From NCBI GenBank assembly GCA_002363515.1, contig DEVX01000058.1, positions 1 through 13,870 on the forward strand: a stretch of 13,870 bases of DNA. The letters run 5' to 3'. This DNA is from Candidatus Saccharibacteria bacterium UBA3225. GTDB lineage: Bacteria; Patescibacteriota; Saccharimonadia; Saccharimonadales; Saccharimonadaceae. The notes below the pieces were generated by a model. The model did not search any database. It saw nothing but the letters and a program-made list of their open reading frames with translations, and had not been told where the DNA came from. Positions 1 through 5,984 of the stretch are shown here, piece by piece. Made by a program: the position numbers and the translations under genes. Each line of letters starts with the position of its first letter. The first letter of the stretch is position 1.

Positions 1-829
1 TGAATGGTGGATTGGCCATGATGAAATCAGCTTTAAGATCTGGATGTTGATCGCGCGAGAAAGTATCAGCAGCAACATCGCCTAAGTTTGCGGATAGGCC
101 ACGAATGGCTAGATTCATCTTTGCTAGCTTGTAGGTTGTATTTGTCAATTCCTGACCATATACGGCAATATCTTTAGTATTGCCTTGGTGAGCTTCTACA
201 AATTTCTGTGATTGGATAAACATACCACCAGAACCACAGCATGGGTCATAAATCTTACCTTTGTATGGCTCAATGAGTTCAGCAATTAAATTAACGATTG
301 ATTTTGGCGTATAGAACTCGCCTTTACCTTTGCCTTCTTTGATAGCGAATTTTTGAAGGAAATACTCGTATACATGGCCGATAATATCGCGTGAGCCGCC
401 TTTGAGCGTGTCTTCATTGTTGATTGTGTCTAAGAGGGCAGCAAGCTTTGATGTTTCAATTTGGAGGCGTGAGAAATAGTTATCTGGTAATGCGCCTTTT
501 AGAGATTTGTTACTTTTTTCGATCTCTTTCAGCGCAGAGTCGATCTTGAGCGAAATATCTGGGCTTTTTGCGTTTGCGATAATGTAAGACCAGCGAGATT
601 CCGCAGGGACATAGAATACGTTGTCCTTAGTATAGAACTCGGACATATCTACGAAACGTTCTTTGCCTTCTGCTATTAACTTCTCGCGTTGCTTTTCGTA
701 TGTATCGCTAACATACTTTAAGAACACCAATGATAAGACTACGTGCTTGTATTCTGCAGGTTCAACTGAGCCGCGCAATTTATCACACGCTTTCCATAAA
801 TTTTCTTCGGTTGATTTGGTTTGAGCCAC
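1..829 (-). CDS. hsdM: Type I restriction-modification methyltransferase subunit HsdM, 5' part (partial)
   Basis: The protein is the modification subunit of a type I R-M complex, which transfers a methyl group from S-adenosylmethionine to adenine in the target set by HsdS. The 276 codons seen include the N-terminal helical domain (about 8-160, opening with the typical ENLWKACDKLRG), a GEFYTPK segment (170-176), SAM-binding motif I DPCCGSGG (195-202) and catalytic motif IV NPPF (273-276), which falls right at the window edge. The remainder, perhaps 200 residues, lies to the left. The start is GTG at 829, preceded by the strong Shine-Dalgarno AAGGAAG; no ATG fits better. A TGATATAAT box 18 bp upstream gives it its own promoter, separate from the methylase-fusion operon before it. 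HsdS and HsdR are not in view and should lie leftward. Both catalytic motifs are intact, unlike in the second methylase at 1409-3163. Confidence 0.96.
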   Translation of the reverse strand, partial: MAQTKSTEENLWKACDKLRGSVEPAEYKHVVLSLVFLKYVSDTYEKQREKLIAEGKERFVDMSEFYTKDNVFYVPAESRWSYIIANAKSPDISLKIDSALKEIEKSNKSLKGALPDNYFSRLQIETSKLAALLDTINNEDTLKGGSRDIIGHVYEYFLQKFAIKEGKGKGEFYTPKSIVNLIAELIEPYKGKIYDPCCGSGGMFIQSQKFVEAHQGNTKDIAVYGQELTNTTYKLAKMNLAIRGLSANLGDVAADTFSRDQHPDLKADFIMANPPF

Positions 830-846
830 TTTTCTTCCTTCCTTAT

Positions 847-855
847 ATTATATCA
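847..855 (-). promoter_or_regulatory. Extended -10 promoter for hsdM
   Basis: The minus strand reads TGATATAAT, a perfect extended -10. Transcription would start near 840, immediately before the AAGGAAG ribosome site of hsdM. A TTGACA lies at 861-866, but only 8 bp from the -10, so it is not a matching -35. Confidence 0.6.
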
Positions 856-866
856 ATTAATGTCAA

Positions 867-1406
867 TTAGTCTGCTAGTGCACCTGCCGTGAATAGTTCC
901 AATACGGCTTTCTGAAAACCGCTGACGCTGAGTTTTAGCTCCCCGCCTTCATTGCTCCTGACTACCTTTGGAAATCCTGGTTCGTTTTCAATATATTCGA
1001 TTACGCTTGGATATTTACCTTTGGATATCCCGTTATGCGGCATCGCGCCAACAATAATTCCACCATACTCTGGGTTGTCTTTATATTTGTCGAAATCTAT
1101 TTTTGCGCCATCTTCGAAATCTAGGTAAAATTCAAAGTTAGCTGGACTAATGCCGATATTTCTGCATTGCTGCCCATATTCAACTTCTTTTGCTAGCCCA
1201 TTACCCACAACAAGAACTTTCTTGGTTTGCAGCATACTACGATCTAGCTCTTTGCGAACGGCGCTTTTTAGTTCTGTTATTTTGAGAAATTCGTCTAGCT
1301 TATCGATAGCATCAAGATGGGAGATGATTTTTATTGAATCATCTACGAAAGCGTTAGCTACGATATCGCTAATTATTGCGGTCTGCTCTTCGTTTAGTTT
1401 TGACAC
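867..1406 (-). CDS. Hypothetical protein (179 aa), companion of the methylase fusion
   Basis: I do not recognise this family. The protein is acidic and probably soluble, with a helical first third (about 1-60) and then an alternating strand/helix part. That part contains two glycine-rich hydrophobic strands, KKVLVVGNG (about 62-70) and YGGIIVGAMPHNGI (about 114-127), suggesting a small Rossmann-like or nuclease-like alpha/beta domain. No signal peptide or membrane segment is visible. The start is GTG at 1406, with the excellent Shine-Dalgarno GAGGAGGT at 1413-1420 inside the last codons of the upstream methylase gene. Only 2 bp separate the two genes, so they are cotranscribed and probably made in a fixed ratio. 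A direct partner role in the methylase fusion's complex is an inference from this coupling alone. Confidence 0.8.
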   Translation of the reverse strand: MSKLNEEQTAIISDIVANAFVDDSIKIISHLDAIDKLDEFLKITELKSAVRKELDRSMLQTKKVLVVGNGLAKEVEYGQQCRNIGISPANFEFYLDFEDGAKIDFDKYKDNPEYGGIIVGAMPHNGISKGKYPSVIEYIENEPGFPKVVRSNEGGELKLSVSGFQKAVLELFTAGALAD

Positions 1407-1408
1407 GA

Positions 1409-3163
1409 TTAGACCTCCTCGTTGTAGTAATAGGCGTTTTTTATTCTGCTTTTCGCAAGATCGGCCTTATATGTATATGCTTTGTATTGAGCCATAGATT
1501 CGATAACGATTTCAGAAACTTTTCTTTGTTCGGATGGTTCTTTAAGAGGAAATTCTAGCTCAGACAAAGAGCTCGCGCTGATTGTTTTTAATGTATTCCC
1601 GGTTGAAGCATAATCTAAGGCATCTTGTCCGTCTTCGCTCATAAGGAATGAGAGCAGGTAATAAGGATTGACCGTCGTTCCTTTGACGCGAATGATAAAC
1701 ATATTTCCATTTGGGTATAGCTCGCGCCTTTCGTTAGGAGAAACAATAGCGACCTTTACCGGCTGTGCGCTTCTTGTGATTACTAAATCATACGGAAGTA
1801 GTTTTTGTTCTCTGTGGTCTTTTTCGGTATCGATAAATCTATCTTCGCCGAGGTCAGTCTTGATTTGGCCATTCTCTAGATCTGATATTTGCAATAGGTA
1901 TTTCCCCGTATTTTTATCCGTAGCGTCATTGCGTGGATTAAGAGTACCGCGGATAATATCGGCAACTTCGGATAGCGTAGTGCCATTTTTATATTTTGGT
2001 AATCCTGAGCGATACGATTTGAAGGCAAGACTATAATCCTTGTTTCTAGCTTCGTCCTTGCTAATTCGAATGCTATTATCGGAATCGCTATGCAATAGCT
2101 CGAGAATTTCCATAATATTTTCATCCGAAAGGAATTTATTGTAACGATATTTTACCGTAATGATATCTTCCGCGTTAATCAGGCGAATATGCTTATTGCC
2201 GTGGCTAAACACATATGCAGTAAGCGGTACAGCAGTTCCCGGAACCAAGCCCCCCGGTAAGCTAATGACTGCTTCGATGTAGCCATTTTCAATAAAGTAT
2301 TGTCGCGCTTCTTTACTCATTGCATTCCAAGTGGTACCTACGCCGGCAATAGTTACGGCTCTACCCGTATCTGCCAAGTGATCCATGACGACATTGTTGA
2401 AATACCAATCTCCGCAAGTTCTTCCAATTCTGAACGGTAGCGTATGGGATATTTGTTCATAGTGATCTAATACTAAATTGAGTGGATAATTTGAGAAGAT
2501 TTTATCAAATTTTATATTCTTGTCGGAAAGAGTATATTCAATATCGCCCATAACTACAGAAGGGTTTACGCCGAGAATATCGGCTTTCATGGCGAGTATG
2601 GCAGCACAACGAATGTCTCGTTCATATCCGAAGTATTTTGCTCTTGGCTTAATGTCGATACTTCTAGTGATAAAATTACCATTTCCGCAACAAATGTCTG
2701 CAACCTTATCGTCGTCTTGAATATCAAGAATGGCTTGCGTCAATCTGATTAAACTATTTGATGTTGTAGTTTCGGCAGTAGATCTTCCGACATTAAGATA
2801 ATCATCAAACAATACAACTAATGCCGCATAGATCTCGTCCGTAGCGCCAACATCCTCGTATACTTTATACGATCGGATAAAACTTCTTCTCACGCTATGA
2901 GTGATACTATTTAATACGTAGGGATTAAGAGGAATTTCTCCAGTTCTAAATCTTTCTAGCTGTTTTTCCGCCGTTTCTTCAAGAGAGAAAGACGAATTAA
3001 GCTTATTATCTTTCGAGTTTAATAACTTATAGAAAAGATAGGCTACGAATGGGATGTCGTAGGGGGTACCATGTCCGCGTATTTTTTCAGTAATCATCAT
3101 TGATACTTTCTTGGCATGTATCGTTAGGCCTGGCGTTTTTAATTGTTCTAGTGTGTAAGGCAC
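1409..3163 (-). CDS. N6-adenine DNA methyltransferase fused to one HsdS-like specificity domain (M-S fusion), unusual motif IV
   Basis: This is a type I-like M-S fusion. Residues 1-130 form a helical N-terminal region. The methyltransferase core has SAM motif I ADICCGNGNF (155-164) and an acidic motif II region (GYERD, 179-183). The position where N6-methylases carry N-P-P-Y/F reads N225-Y-P-L228, so the aromatic residue that stacks on the flipped adenine is absent. The enzyme may be inactive or a DNA-binding pseudo-methylase, but some families tolerate N-x-P variants. From about 393 a single HsdS-type target-recognition half follows (LSEVADIIRG start; a later stretch of about 520-546 with the TGNTLKTIS and EQRKVSE elements), so two copies may dimerise to read a site. 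The start is GTG at 3163, with AGGAG at 3173-3178. The gene is transcribed with the 179-aa gene and is divergent from a GIY-YIG nuclease. Confidence 0.9.
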   Translation of the reverse strand: MPYTLEQLKTPGLTIHAKKVSMMITEKIRGHGTPYDIPFVAYLFYKLLNSKDNKLNSSFSLEETAEKQLERFRTGEIPLNPYVLNSITHSVRRSFIRSYKVYEDVGATDEIYAALVVLFDDYLNVGRSTAETTTSNSLIRLTQAILDIQDDDKVADICCGNGNFITRSIDIKPRAKYFGYERDIRCAAILAMKADILGVNPSVVMGDIEYTLSDKNIKFDKIFSNYPLNLVLDHYEQISHTLPFRIGRTCGDWYFNNVVMDHLADTGRAVTIAGVGTTWNAMSKEARQYFIENGYIEAVISLPGGLVPGTAVPLTAYVFSHGNKHIRLINAEDIITVKYRYNKFLSDENIMEILELLHSDSDNSIRISKDEARNKDYSLAFKSYRSGLPKYKNGTTLSEVADIIRGTLNPRNDATDKNTGKYLLQISDLENGQIKTDLGEDRFIDTEKDHREQKLLPYDLVITRSAQPVKVAIVSPNERRELYPNGNMFIIRVKGTTVNPYYLLSFLMSEDGQDALDYASTGNTLKTISASSLSELEFPLKEPSEQRKVSEIVIESMAQYKAYTYKADLAKSRIKNAYYYNEEV

Positions 3164-3199
3164 TGTTATAATCTCCTGTTTAATAGTTGTTAGTTGCTA

Positions 3200-3213
3200 G
3201 GTTATTAATAACC
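3200..3213. promoter_or_regulatory. Operator 1: perfect 14-bp palindrome
   Basis: GGTTATTAATAACC is a perfect palindrome abutting the -10 box and covering the predicted transcription start. A dimeric repressor bound here would block initiation. The cognate protein is unknown. Confidence 0.75.
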
Positions 3214-3242
3214 ATTGTAAACGATACAGTGATTCTTGTCAA
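3214..3242 (-). promoter_or_regulatory. Sigma-70 promoter of the methylase-fusion operon
   Basis: On the minus strand TTGACA (3242-3237), a 17-bp spacer and TACAAT (3219-3214) form a near-consensus promoter. Transcription should begin near 3207 and leave a leader of about 43 nt before the GTG start. The promoter is bracketed by two identical-type palindromes (see operators), so its high intrinsic strength is probably held in check. Confidence 0.85.
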
Positions 3243-3244
3243 GT

Positions 3245-3258
3245 GGTTATTTATAACC
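3245..3258. promoter_or_regulatory. Operator 2: second copy of the 14-bp palindrome
   Basis: GGTTATTTATAACC matches operator 1 at 13 of 14 positions and begins 2 bp upstream of the -35 box. The two copies are 45 bp apart centre to centre and enclose the promoter. The site also lies between this promoter and the divergent nuclease promoter, so it could influence both. Confidence 0.75.
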
Positions 3259-3316
3259 AAACTAAAAATGGTAGCCCATCTTTGTCGTAGAGCGTGCTGG
3301 AAAGATACAAAAATTA

Positions 3317-3325
3317 TGATATAAT
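3317..3325 (+). promoter_or_regulatory. Extended -10 promoter of the GIY-YIG gene
   Basis: TGATATAAT lies 32 bp before the GTG start, with no good -35 at 17 bp. The predicted transcript starts near 3332 and carries GGAG at 3346-3349, 8 nt before the start codon. Confidence 0.6.
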
Positions 3326-3357
3326 ATTTAGTAATAGCAAGTGATGGAGTTTCTTCT

Positions 3358-4194
3358 GTGAGTTACAGCAGATCTATAAATATCTTCCTTAAAGACGGCA
3401 CGGCAGACGGCTTTGTTACTGCTGAATTGGAAAACTGGAATGGTAAGGCAATCAAGGTTCCTCGTTCGGAAATGCCTGACTATAGTGATCGTGAAGACCT
3501 TAAGATGGCCGGTGTTTATTTTCTTTTCTGTAAAAGCGACGACGGTAATGATTCTGTGTATATCGGAGAGGCAGAAGACGTTTATAAGCGACTAAACGAT
3601 CATCTCCGCGCATATAAGCAAGGTAAAGAAGCATTTTATTGGAATACTGCACTTGCATTTACGGGGCCATCACTCAATAAAACGCTAATTCGTTACCTTG
3701 AATATCGCCTATTTGATATGGCTGTAGTGAGTGGTAATTATTCGGTTCTAACTAAGAATGTTTATCGCGATACAAAGGTTAGCGAATCGCAGAAGGCAAG
3801 TATGGATCAGTTTATTGATAATGTCTGTATTATTGTTTCAACGCTTGGATACAAAGTTCTCGATGTAGCTTCGCCAGCCCAGAAAGCCGATATAATTTTT
3901 AAGTGTACTCGTGGTGGCAGTGATGCATCGTGTTTTATTAGTAAGAACGGAGTTACGGTCTGTTGCGGCTCCAAGATTTCCGACAAAACGACACCATCGT
4001 TCGAGAAGTGTAATTACAAGAAACTTCGCGAGAAGTTAATTAAGAATCGCGTTATTAACAAAAATTTGTTTACCATTGATTACGAATTCGATGCACCATC
4101 AGCGGCCGCCGCTGTTGTTATTGGTGCTCCATCGAATGGCAGAAAAGAATGGCGCGATCCTAAAACCAAAAAGACTCTTGGCGAATATCTTTAG
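3358..4194 (+). CDS. GIY-YIG nuclease with C-terminal DUF4357 domain
   Basis: This is a predicted metal-dependent DNA endonuclease. The GIY-YIG core spans about 50-120: GVYFL (52-56, the GIY element), VYIG (67-70, the YIG element), arginine 78 and histidine 82 (KRLNDHLR), and the metal-binding glutamate at E115 (YLEYRL). A poorly conserved middle (about 125-245) leads to a C-terminal DUF4357 motif (about 248-278, with NGRKEW), often found in this architecture and probably a DNA-binding tail. About 280 aa is usual for such proteins, so it appears intact. The start is GTG at 3358, with GGAG 8 nt upstream. It is divergent from the methylase fusion across 194 bp carrying both promoters and the two operators. 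That layout suggests the nuclease half of a restriction-modification-like pair, which is inference. Confidence 0.9.
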   Translation: MSYSRSINIFLKDGTADGFVTAELENWNGKAIKVPRSEMPDYSDREDLKMAGVYFLFCKSDDGNDSVYIGEAEDVYKRLNDHLRAYKQGKEAFYWNTALAFTGPSLNKTLIRYLEYRLFDMAVVSGNYSVLTKNVYRDTKVSESQKASMDQFIDNVCIIVSTLGYKVLDVASPAQKADIIFKCTRGGSDASCFISKNGVTVCCGSKISDKTTPSFEKCNYKKLREKLIKNRVINKNLFTIDYEFDAPSAAAAVVIGAPSNGRKEWRDPKTKKTLGEYL

Positions 4195-4212
4195 TACCTA
4201 CTAGAATTCTTT

Positions 4213-4398
4213 TCACTCCGTAGCTTCGTCACTCGGTGCCGTAATAGCTATTTGTTTAAACTGGCAATCGCCCGGGTCTAAGACAAAATCGCCGGACTTG
4301 TATTTCTGTTCGGCTGTTTCGTAGGCTTCTTCGGCGCTGTTGGCTTCAATTTCAAAATCCTTAGCGACGATTTCTTCTATCGTGATCGTGTATTTCAT
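4213..4398 (-). CDS. DpnD/PcfM-like small protein (61 aa)
   Basis: The protein is 61 residues long and acidic. Its pattern is that of the DpnD/PcfM family: a first strand YTITIEEIVAKDFEIEA (about 3-19), then a helix SAEEAYETAEQKY (about 21-33), then a final strand with FVLDPGD (about 38-44). The molecular function of the family is unknown; members are named after an ORF of the pneumococcal DpnI cassette and a conjugative-plasmid ORF. The start is ATG at 4398. There is no real Shine-Dalgarno, and a TAAGAT box lies exactly 6 bp upstream, so the mRNA may be leaderless. The stop is TGA. It converges with the GIY-YIG gene with an 18-bp gap and no clear terminator. Its start region holds four GATC sites. 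Confidence 0.82.
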   Translation of the reverse strand: MKYTITIEEIVAKDFEIEANSAEEAYETAEQKYKSGDFVLDPGDCQFKQIAITAPSDEATE

Positions 4399-4416
4399 GA
4401 TCGGATCTTATGATCG
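4384..4416. repeat. Cluster of four GATC sites over the start of the DpnD-like gene
   Basis: GATC occurs at 4384, 4399, 4404 and 4412. Two of the copies sit in a direct repeat of ATGATCG (4397-4403 and 4410-4416, 13-bp period). The cluster overlaps the start codon and the putative -10, so Dam-type methylation could affect expression. Confidence 0.7.
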
Positions 4417-4433
4417 TTCATCAATTTTTGCAA
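4405..4433 (-). promoter_or_regulatory. Possible promoter of the DpnD-like gene
   Basis: On the minus strand TTGCAA (4433-4428), 17 bp and TAAGAT (4410-4405) each match the consensus at 4 of 6 positions. The -10 ends 6 bp before ATG. A full TTGACA at 4449-4444 has no good -10 behind it. Confidence 0.35.
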
Positions 4434-4513
4434 GGTATTTTTTTGTCAAGACTATTTTTTGTTATTATGGTTATGTTTTTTCCACAATTACACCACTGTT
4501 TGCCATAATCTTT

Positions 4514-4555
4514 TTGACAAGACTATTGACTTATTATATAATATCATGATATAAT
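4514..4555 (+). promoter_or_regulatory. Two overlapping strong rightward promoters with no evident gene
   Basis: Promoter 1 is a perfect consensus: TTGACA (4514-4519), 17 bp, TATAAT (4537-4542), with a start near 4549. Promoter 2 is TTGACT (4526-4531), 18 bp, then the extended -10 TGATATAAT (4547-4555), with a start near 4562. Both point at a 65-bp stretch that ends in a hairpin and then at the 3' end of an opposing gene. Confidence 0.8.
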
Positions 4556-4614
4556 AAAGGTACTGACATACCAAGCGTATGATTAGCTATAGAGACGCCC
4601 CCTGGGCGTTTTCT
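4549..4614 (+). ncRNA. Candidate small RNA (about 50-65 nt)
   Basis: Transcripts from the two strong promoters would run from about 4549 or 4562 to the hairpin ending at 4609-4614. The RNA could fold a short 5' hairpin (GGTA at 4559-4562 with TACC at 4569-4572) plus the terminator stem. The only ORF, a 33-codon frame from ATG at 4579, runs through the hairpin into the antisense of the next gene and has no ribosome site, so a coding role is unlikely. The 3' end overlaps the stop codon of the 168-aa gene, so read-through would be antisense to it. No known RNA family is recognised; an orphan promoter left by a deleted gene is the alternative. Confidence 0.4.
4593..4614 (+). terminator. Rho-independent terminator-like hairpin
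   Basis: ACGCCC (4595-4600), a CCT loop and GGGCGT (4604-4609) form a GC-rich 6-bp stem, which the A and G just before it can extend by pairing with the following T residues. TTTTC follows, a T-tract only in the rightward direction. The hairpin overlaps the stop of the leftward gene at 4613. Confidence 0.6.
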
Positions 4615-5119
4615 AATTGCCCGAATTTTTACCTTCTTCTAACCACTTATATAACCGCTTTCTTTCGTATTGTTCCGTGATGGCATAAGCAGTTATTAAC
4701 ATCTGGCCTTGATAAAAACCTTTTGTTATGCGGCGTAGTACCACGAGAAAATCATGACTCTCTAACCACAGATAAGTATTGTCTGTTAGGCCGTATTTTT
4801 CGCTTGACTGTGTTTTCTTTATTACAACAATAGATGGATCGTCTGAATGTTCGATTATTGCTCGGACCCACGGTAGTTTCGTTGCTCGGTCATAGTCAAT
4901 AATTCTTTGTCCACCATTTTTTCTGGTAATCAAATGGGTGAAGCCGTGTGGATACTCTCCGGGGGCATTACGATCAATTGCTTCTTGGTATACTACTTTT
5001 TCACCGGAGAAATACAATTGCGTTTCGATAAAGTCGCGCTTGAATACTTCGAATAATTTGCCGTAATCGTCATCTAGGTTTCCGGACGGCAACGAGAGTT
5101 CATTAGGAAGCCAGTCCAT
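4613..5119 (-). CDS. Hypothetical protein, possible BECR-fold RNase-like toxin (168 aa), partner of the DUF3800 gene
   Basis: I do not recognise this with certainty. The second half follows a pattern that I associate with BECR-type (barnase/EndoU/colicin/RelE) phage-associated nucleases: GFTHLITRK (59-67) with a histidine and basic residues, LPWVRAIIEH (82-91), then strands TYLWLE (115-120) and FLVVLRRI (124-131), and the final LITAYAI (141-147) with a tail rich in K, R and Y. H62, R66, R129 or R130, T143 and Y145 are candidate active-site residues. The start is ATG at 5119, inside the end of the DUF3800 gene (17-bp overlap), so the two are translationally coupled. The stop abuts the candidate small RNA's terminator. 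The function assignment is a low-confidence fold guess from pattern only. Confidence 0.7.
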   Translation of the reverse strand: MDWLPNELSLPSGNLDDDYGKLFEVFKRDFIETQLYFSGEKVVYQEAIDRNAPGEYPHGFTHLITRKNGGQRIIDYDRATKLPWVRAIIEHSDDPSIVVIKKTQSSEKYGLTDNTYLWLESHDFLVVLRRITKGFYQGQMLITAYAITEQYERKRLYKWLEEGKNSGN

Positions 5120-5828
5120 TTTTGAAAGTCACTCTCGGTTGCCATATTAGTATATTAATCTTTTCGCTTGCGCTAGGAGAATCGCATGTTGGACAAATCT
5201 CAGATTTTTCCTCTAAGATGCGGACTAGCTCTTTTTTCGCTTCTGATTTTTGTTCACTCTGATCGCTATTAGCGTATGCAAATAAGCCGTTTAAGAAATC
5301 CGCCACCTGCAATAATGCCACTTCGTCTGATCGTAATGGCTGCGCATCGAAATCATCGCCAGCTAATCGTCCAGTTTTCTTTAGATAGTCCACTGTGCCG
5401 TTTGCTTTATGGCTAGACCAAGTATCCTTATAGTCGAAAAATAGTCTATATTTTGCTAAACGATGGCACGCAATATTCCTGATTACGAGGTACTGCATCC
5501 TATAGTAAAAATCATCTTCGGTCAAACCAAAACGTTCATAATCTATTAATTGTTTATCTATTATTATTCCTCGGTAGTTCACGCCCGGCTCATTCAAAAA
5601 TGTTTCCAGTATCTCTTTGTAGTAATCTAGTTTTGCAGGGCTAACTTTTGTCCACTTTAGTTCTTGGCTCGTAGGAATGCCGTGTTTAATTTTGATCATT
5701 TTTATTTTGTTATTAAAAGAAGCGCATATTTCTTTAGTACCCCAGATTCCACCCAAAACCATAGGCCCTATGTTTGTTTTAAGGTGCCTTGTTTCGTCTA
5801 AATAGGCTCTAATTTCTGGTTTCTCCAT
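5103..5828 (-). CDS. DUF3800 domain protein (RNase H-like fold, putative nuclease)
   Basis: The DUF3800 signature is clear: AYLDE at the N-terminus (D11, E12), then VLGGIW (24-29), LKWTKVS (57-63), LFFDYKDTW with D132 and D135 (129-137) and SDEVALLQVADFLNGL (167-182) with Q174 and D177. These acidic residues match a predicted RNase H-like metal site. The family is widespread in mobile and defence regions but has no settled reaction. The C-terminus has a CPTC pair (212-215) and an SA-rich stretch. Length (241 aa) is normal for the family. The start is ATG at 5828, preceded by TGGTATGAT whose -10 ends 6 bp before the ATG; no Shine-Dalgarno is present, so a leaderless mRNA is likely. It is the first gene of a two-gene unit with the 168-aa protein. 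Confidence 0.88.
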   Translation of the reverse strand: MEKPEIRAYLDETRHLKTNIGPMVLGGIWGTKEICASFNNKIKMIKIKHGIPTSQELKWTKVSPAKLDYYKEILETFLNEPGVNYRGIIIDKQLIDYERFGLTEDDFYYRMQYLVIRNIACHRLAKYRLFFDYKDTWSSHKANGTVDYLKKTGRLAGDDFDAQPLRSDEVALLQVADFLNGLFAYANSDQSEQKSEAKKELVRILEEKSEICPTCDSPSASEKINILIWQPRVTFKNGLAS

Positions 5829-5834
5829 TCTTTT

Positions 5835-5843
5835 ATCATACCA
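5835..5843 (-). promoter_or_regulatory. Extended -10 promoter of the DUF3800 pair, leaderless geometry
   Basis: The minus strand reads TGGTATGAT, then 6 nt, then ATG. The start of transcription would coincide with the start codon. Apart from this box, the 156 bp between 5829 and 5984 show nothing I can identify. Confidence 0.5.
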
Positions 5844-5984
5844 TGAAACGCGCTCTTTCTTGCTTGGGCCAACCAGCTTTTTGAGCGTATATCTCGCAGC
5901 GATTCACTGTCTCATGTCAAGAAAAAATCCTACCCCTATTTTCTGCACAATAACTTTCAAAATCCGATTGTGTCCAAGTGGATG

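Noticed and set aside
861..866. TTGACA upstream of hsdM as a -35 element
   Set aside because: It lies only 8 bp from the TATAAT, far too close for sigma-70; the extended -10 is used instead.
1150..1497. Open frame antisense to the 179-aa protein and methylase end (and similar open frames at 1668, 1876, 2520, 6143, 6728, 6926, 8164, 9835, 11182, 11576)
   Set aside because: They lie on the opposite strand or another frame of clearly conserved genes, lack ribosome sites and have no recognisable protein pattern.
4340..4549. Plus-strand 69-codon frame across the GATC cluster and the non-coding gap
   Set aside because: Composition is typical of AT-rich noncoding DNA, it is antisense to the DpnD-like gene, and it has no ribosome site.
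4579..4680. 33-codon ORF downstream of the orphan promoters
   Set aside because: It runs through the terminator hairpin and the antisense of the 168-aa gene, and no Shine-Dalgarno is at the right distance.
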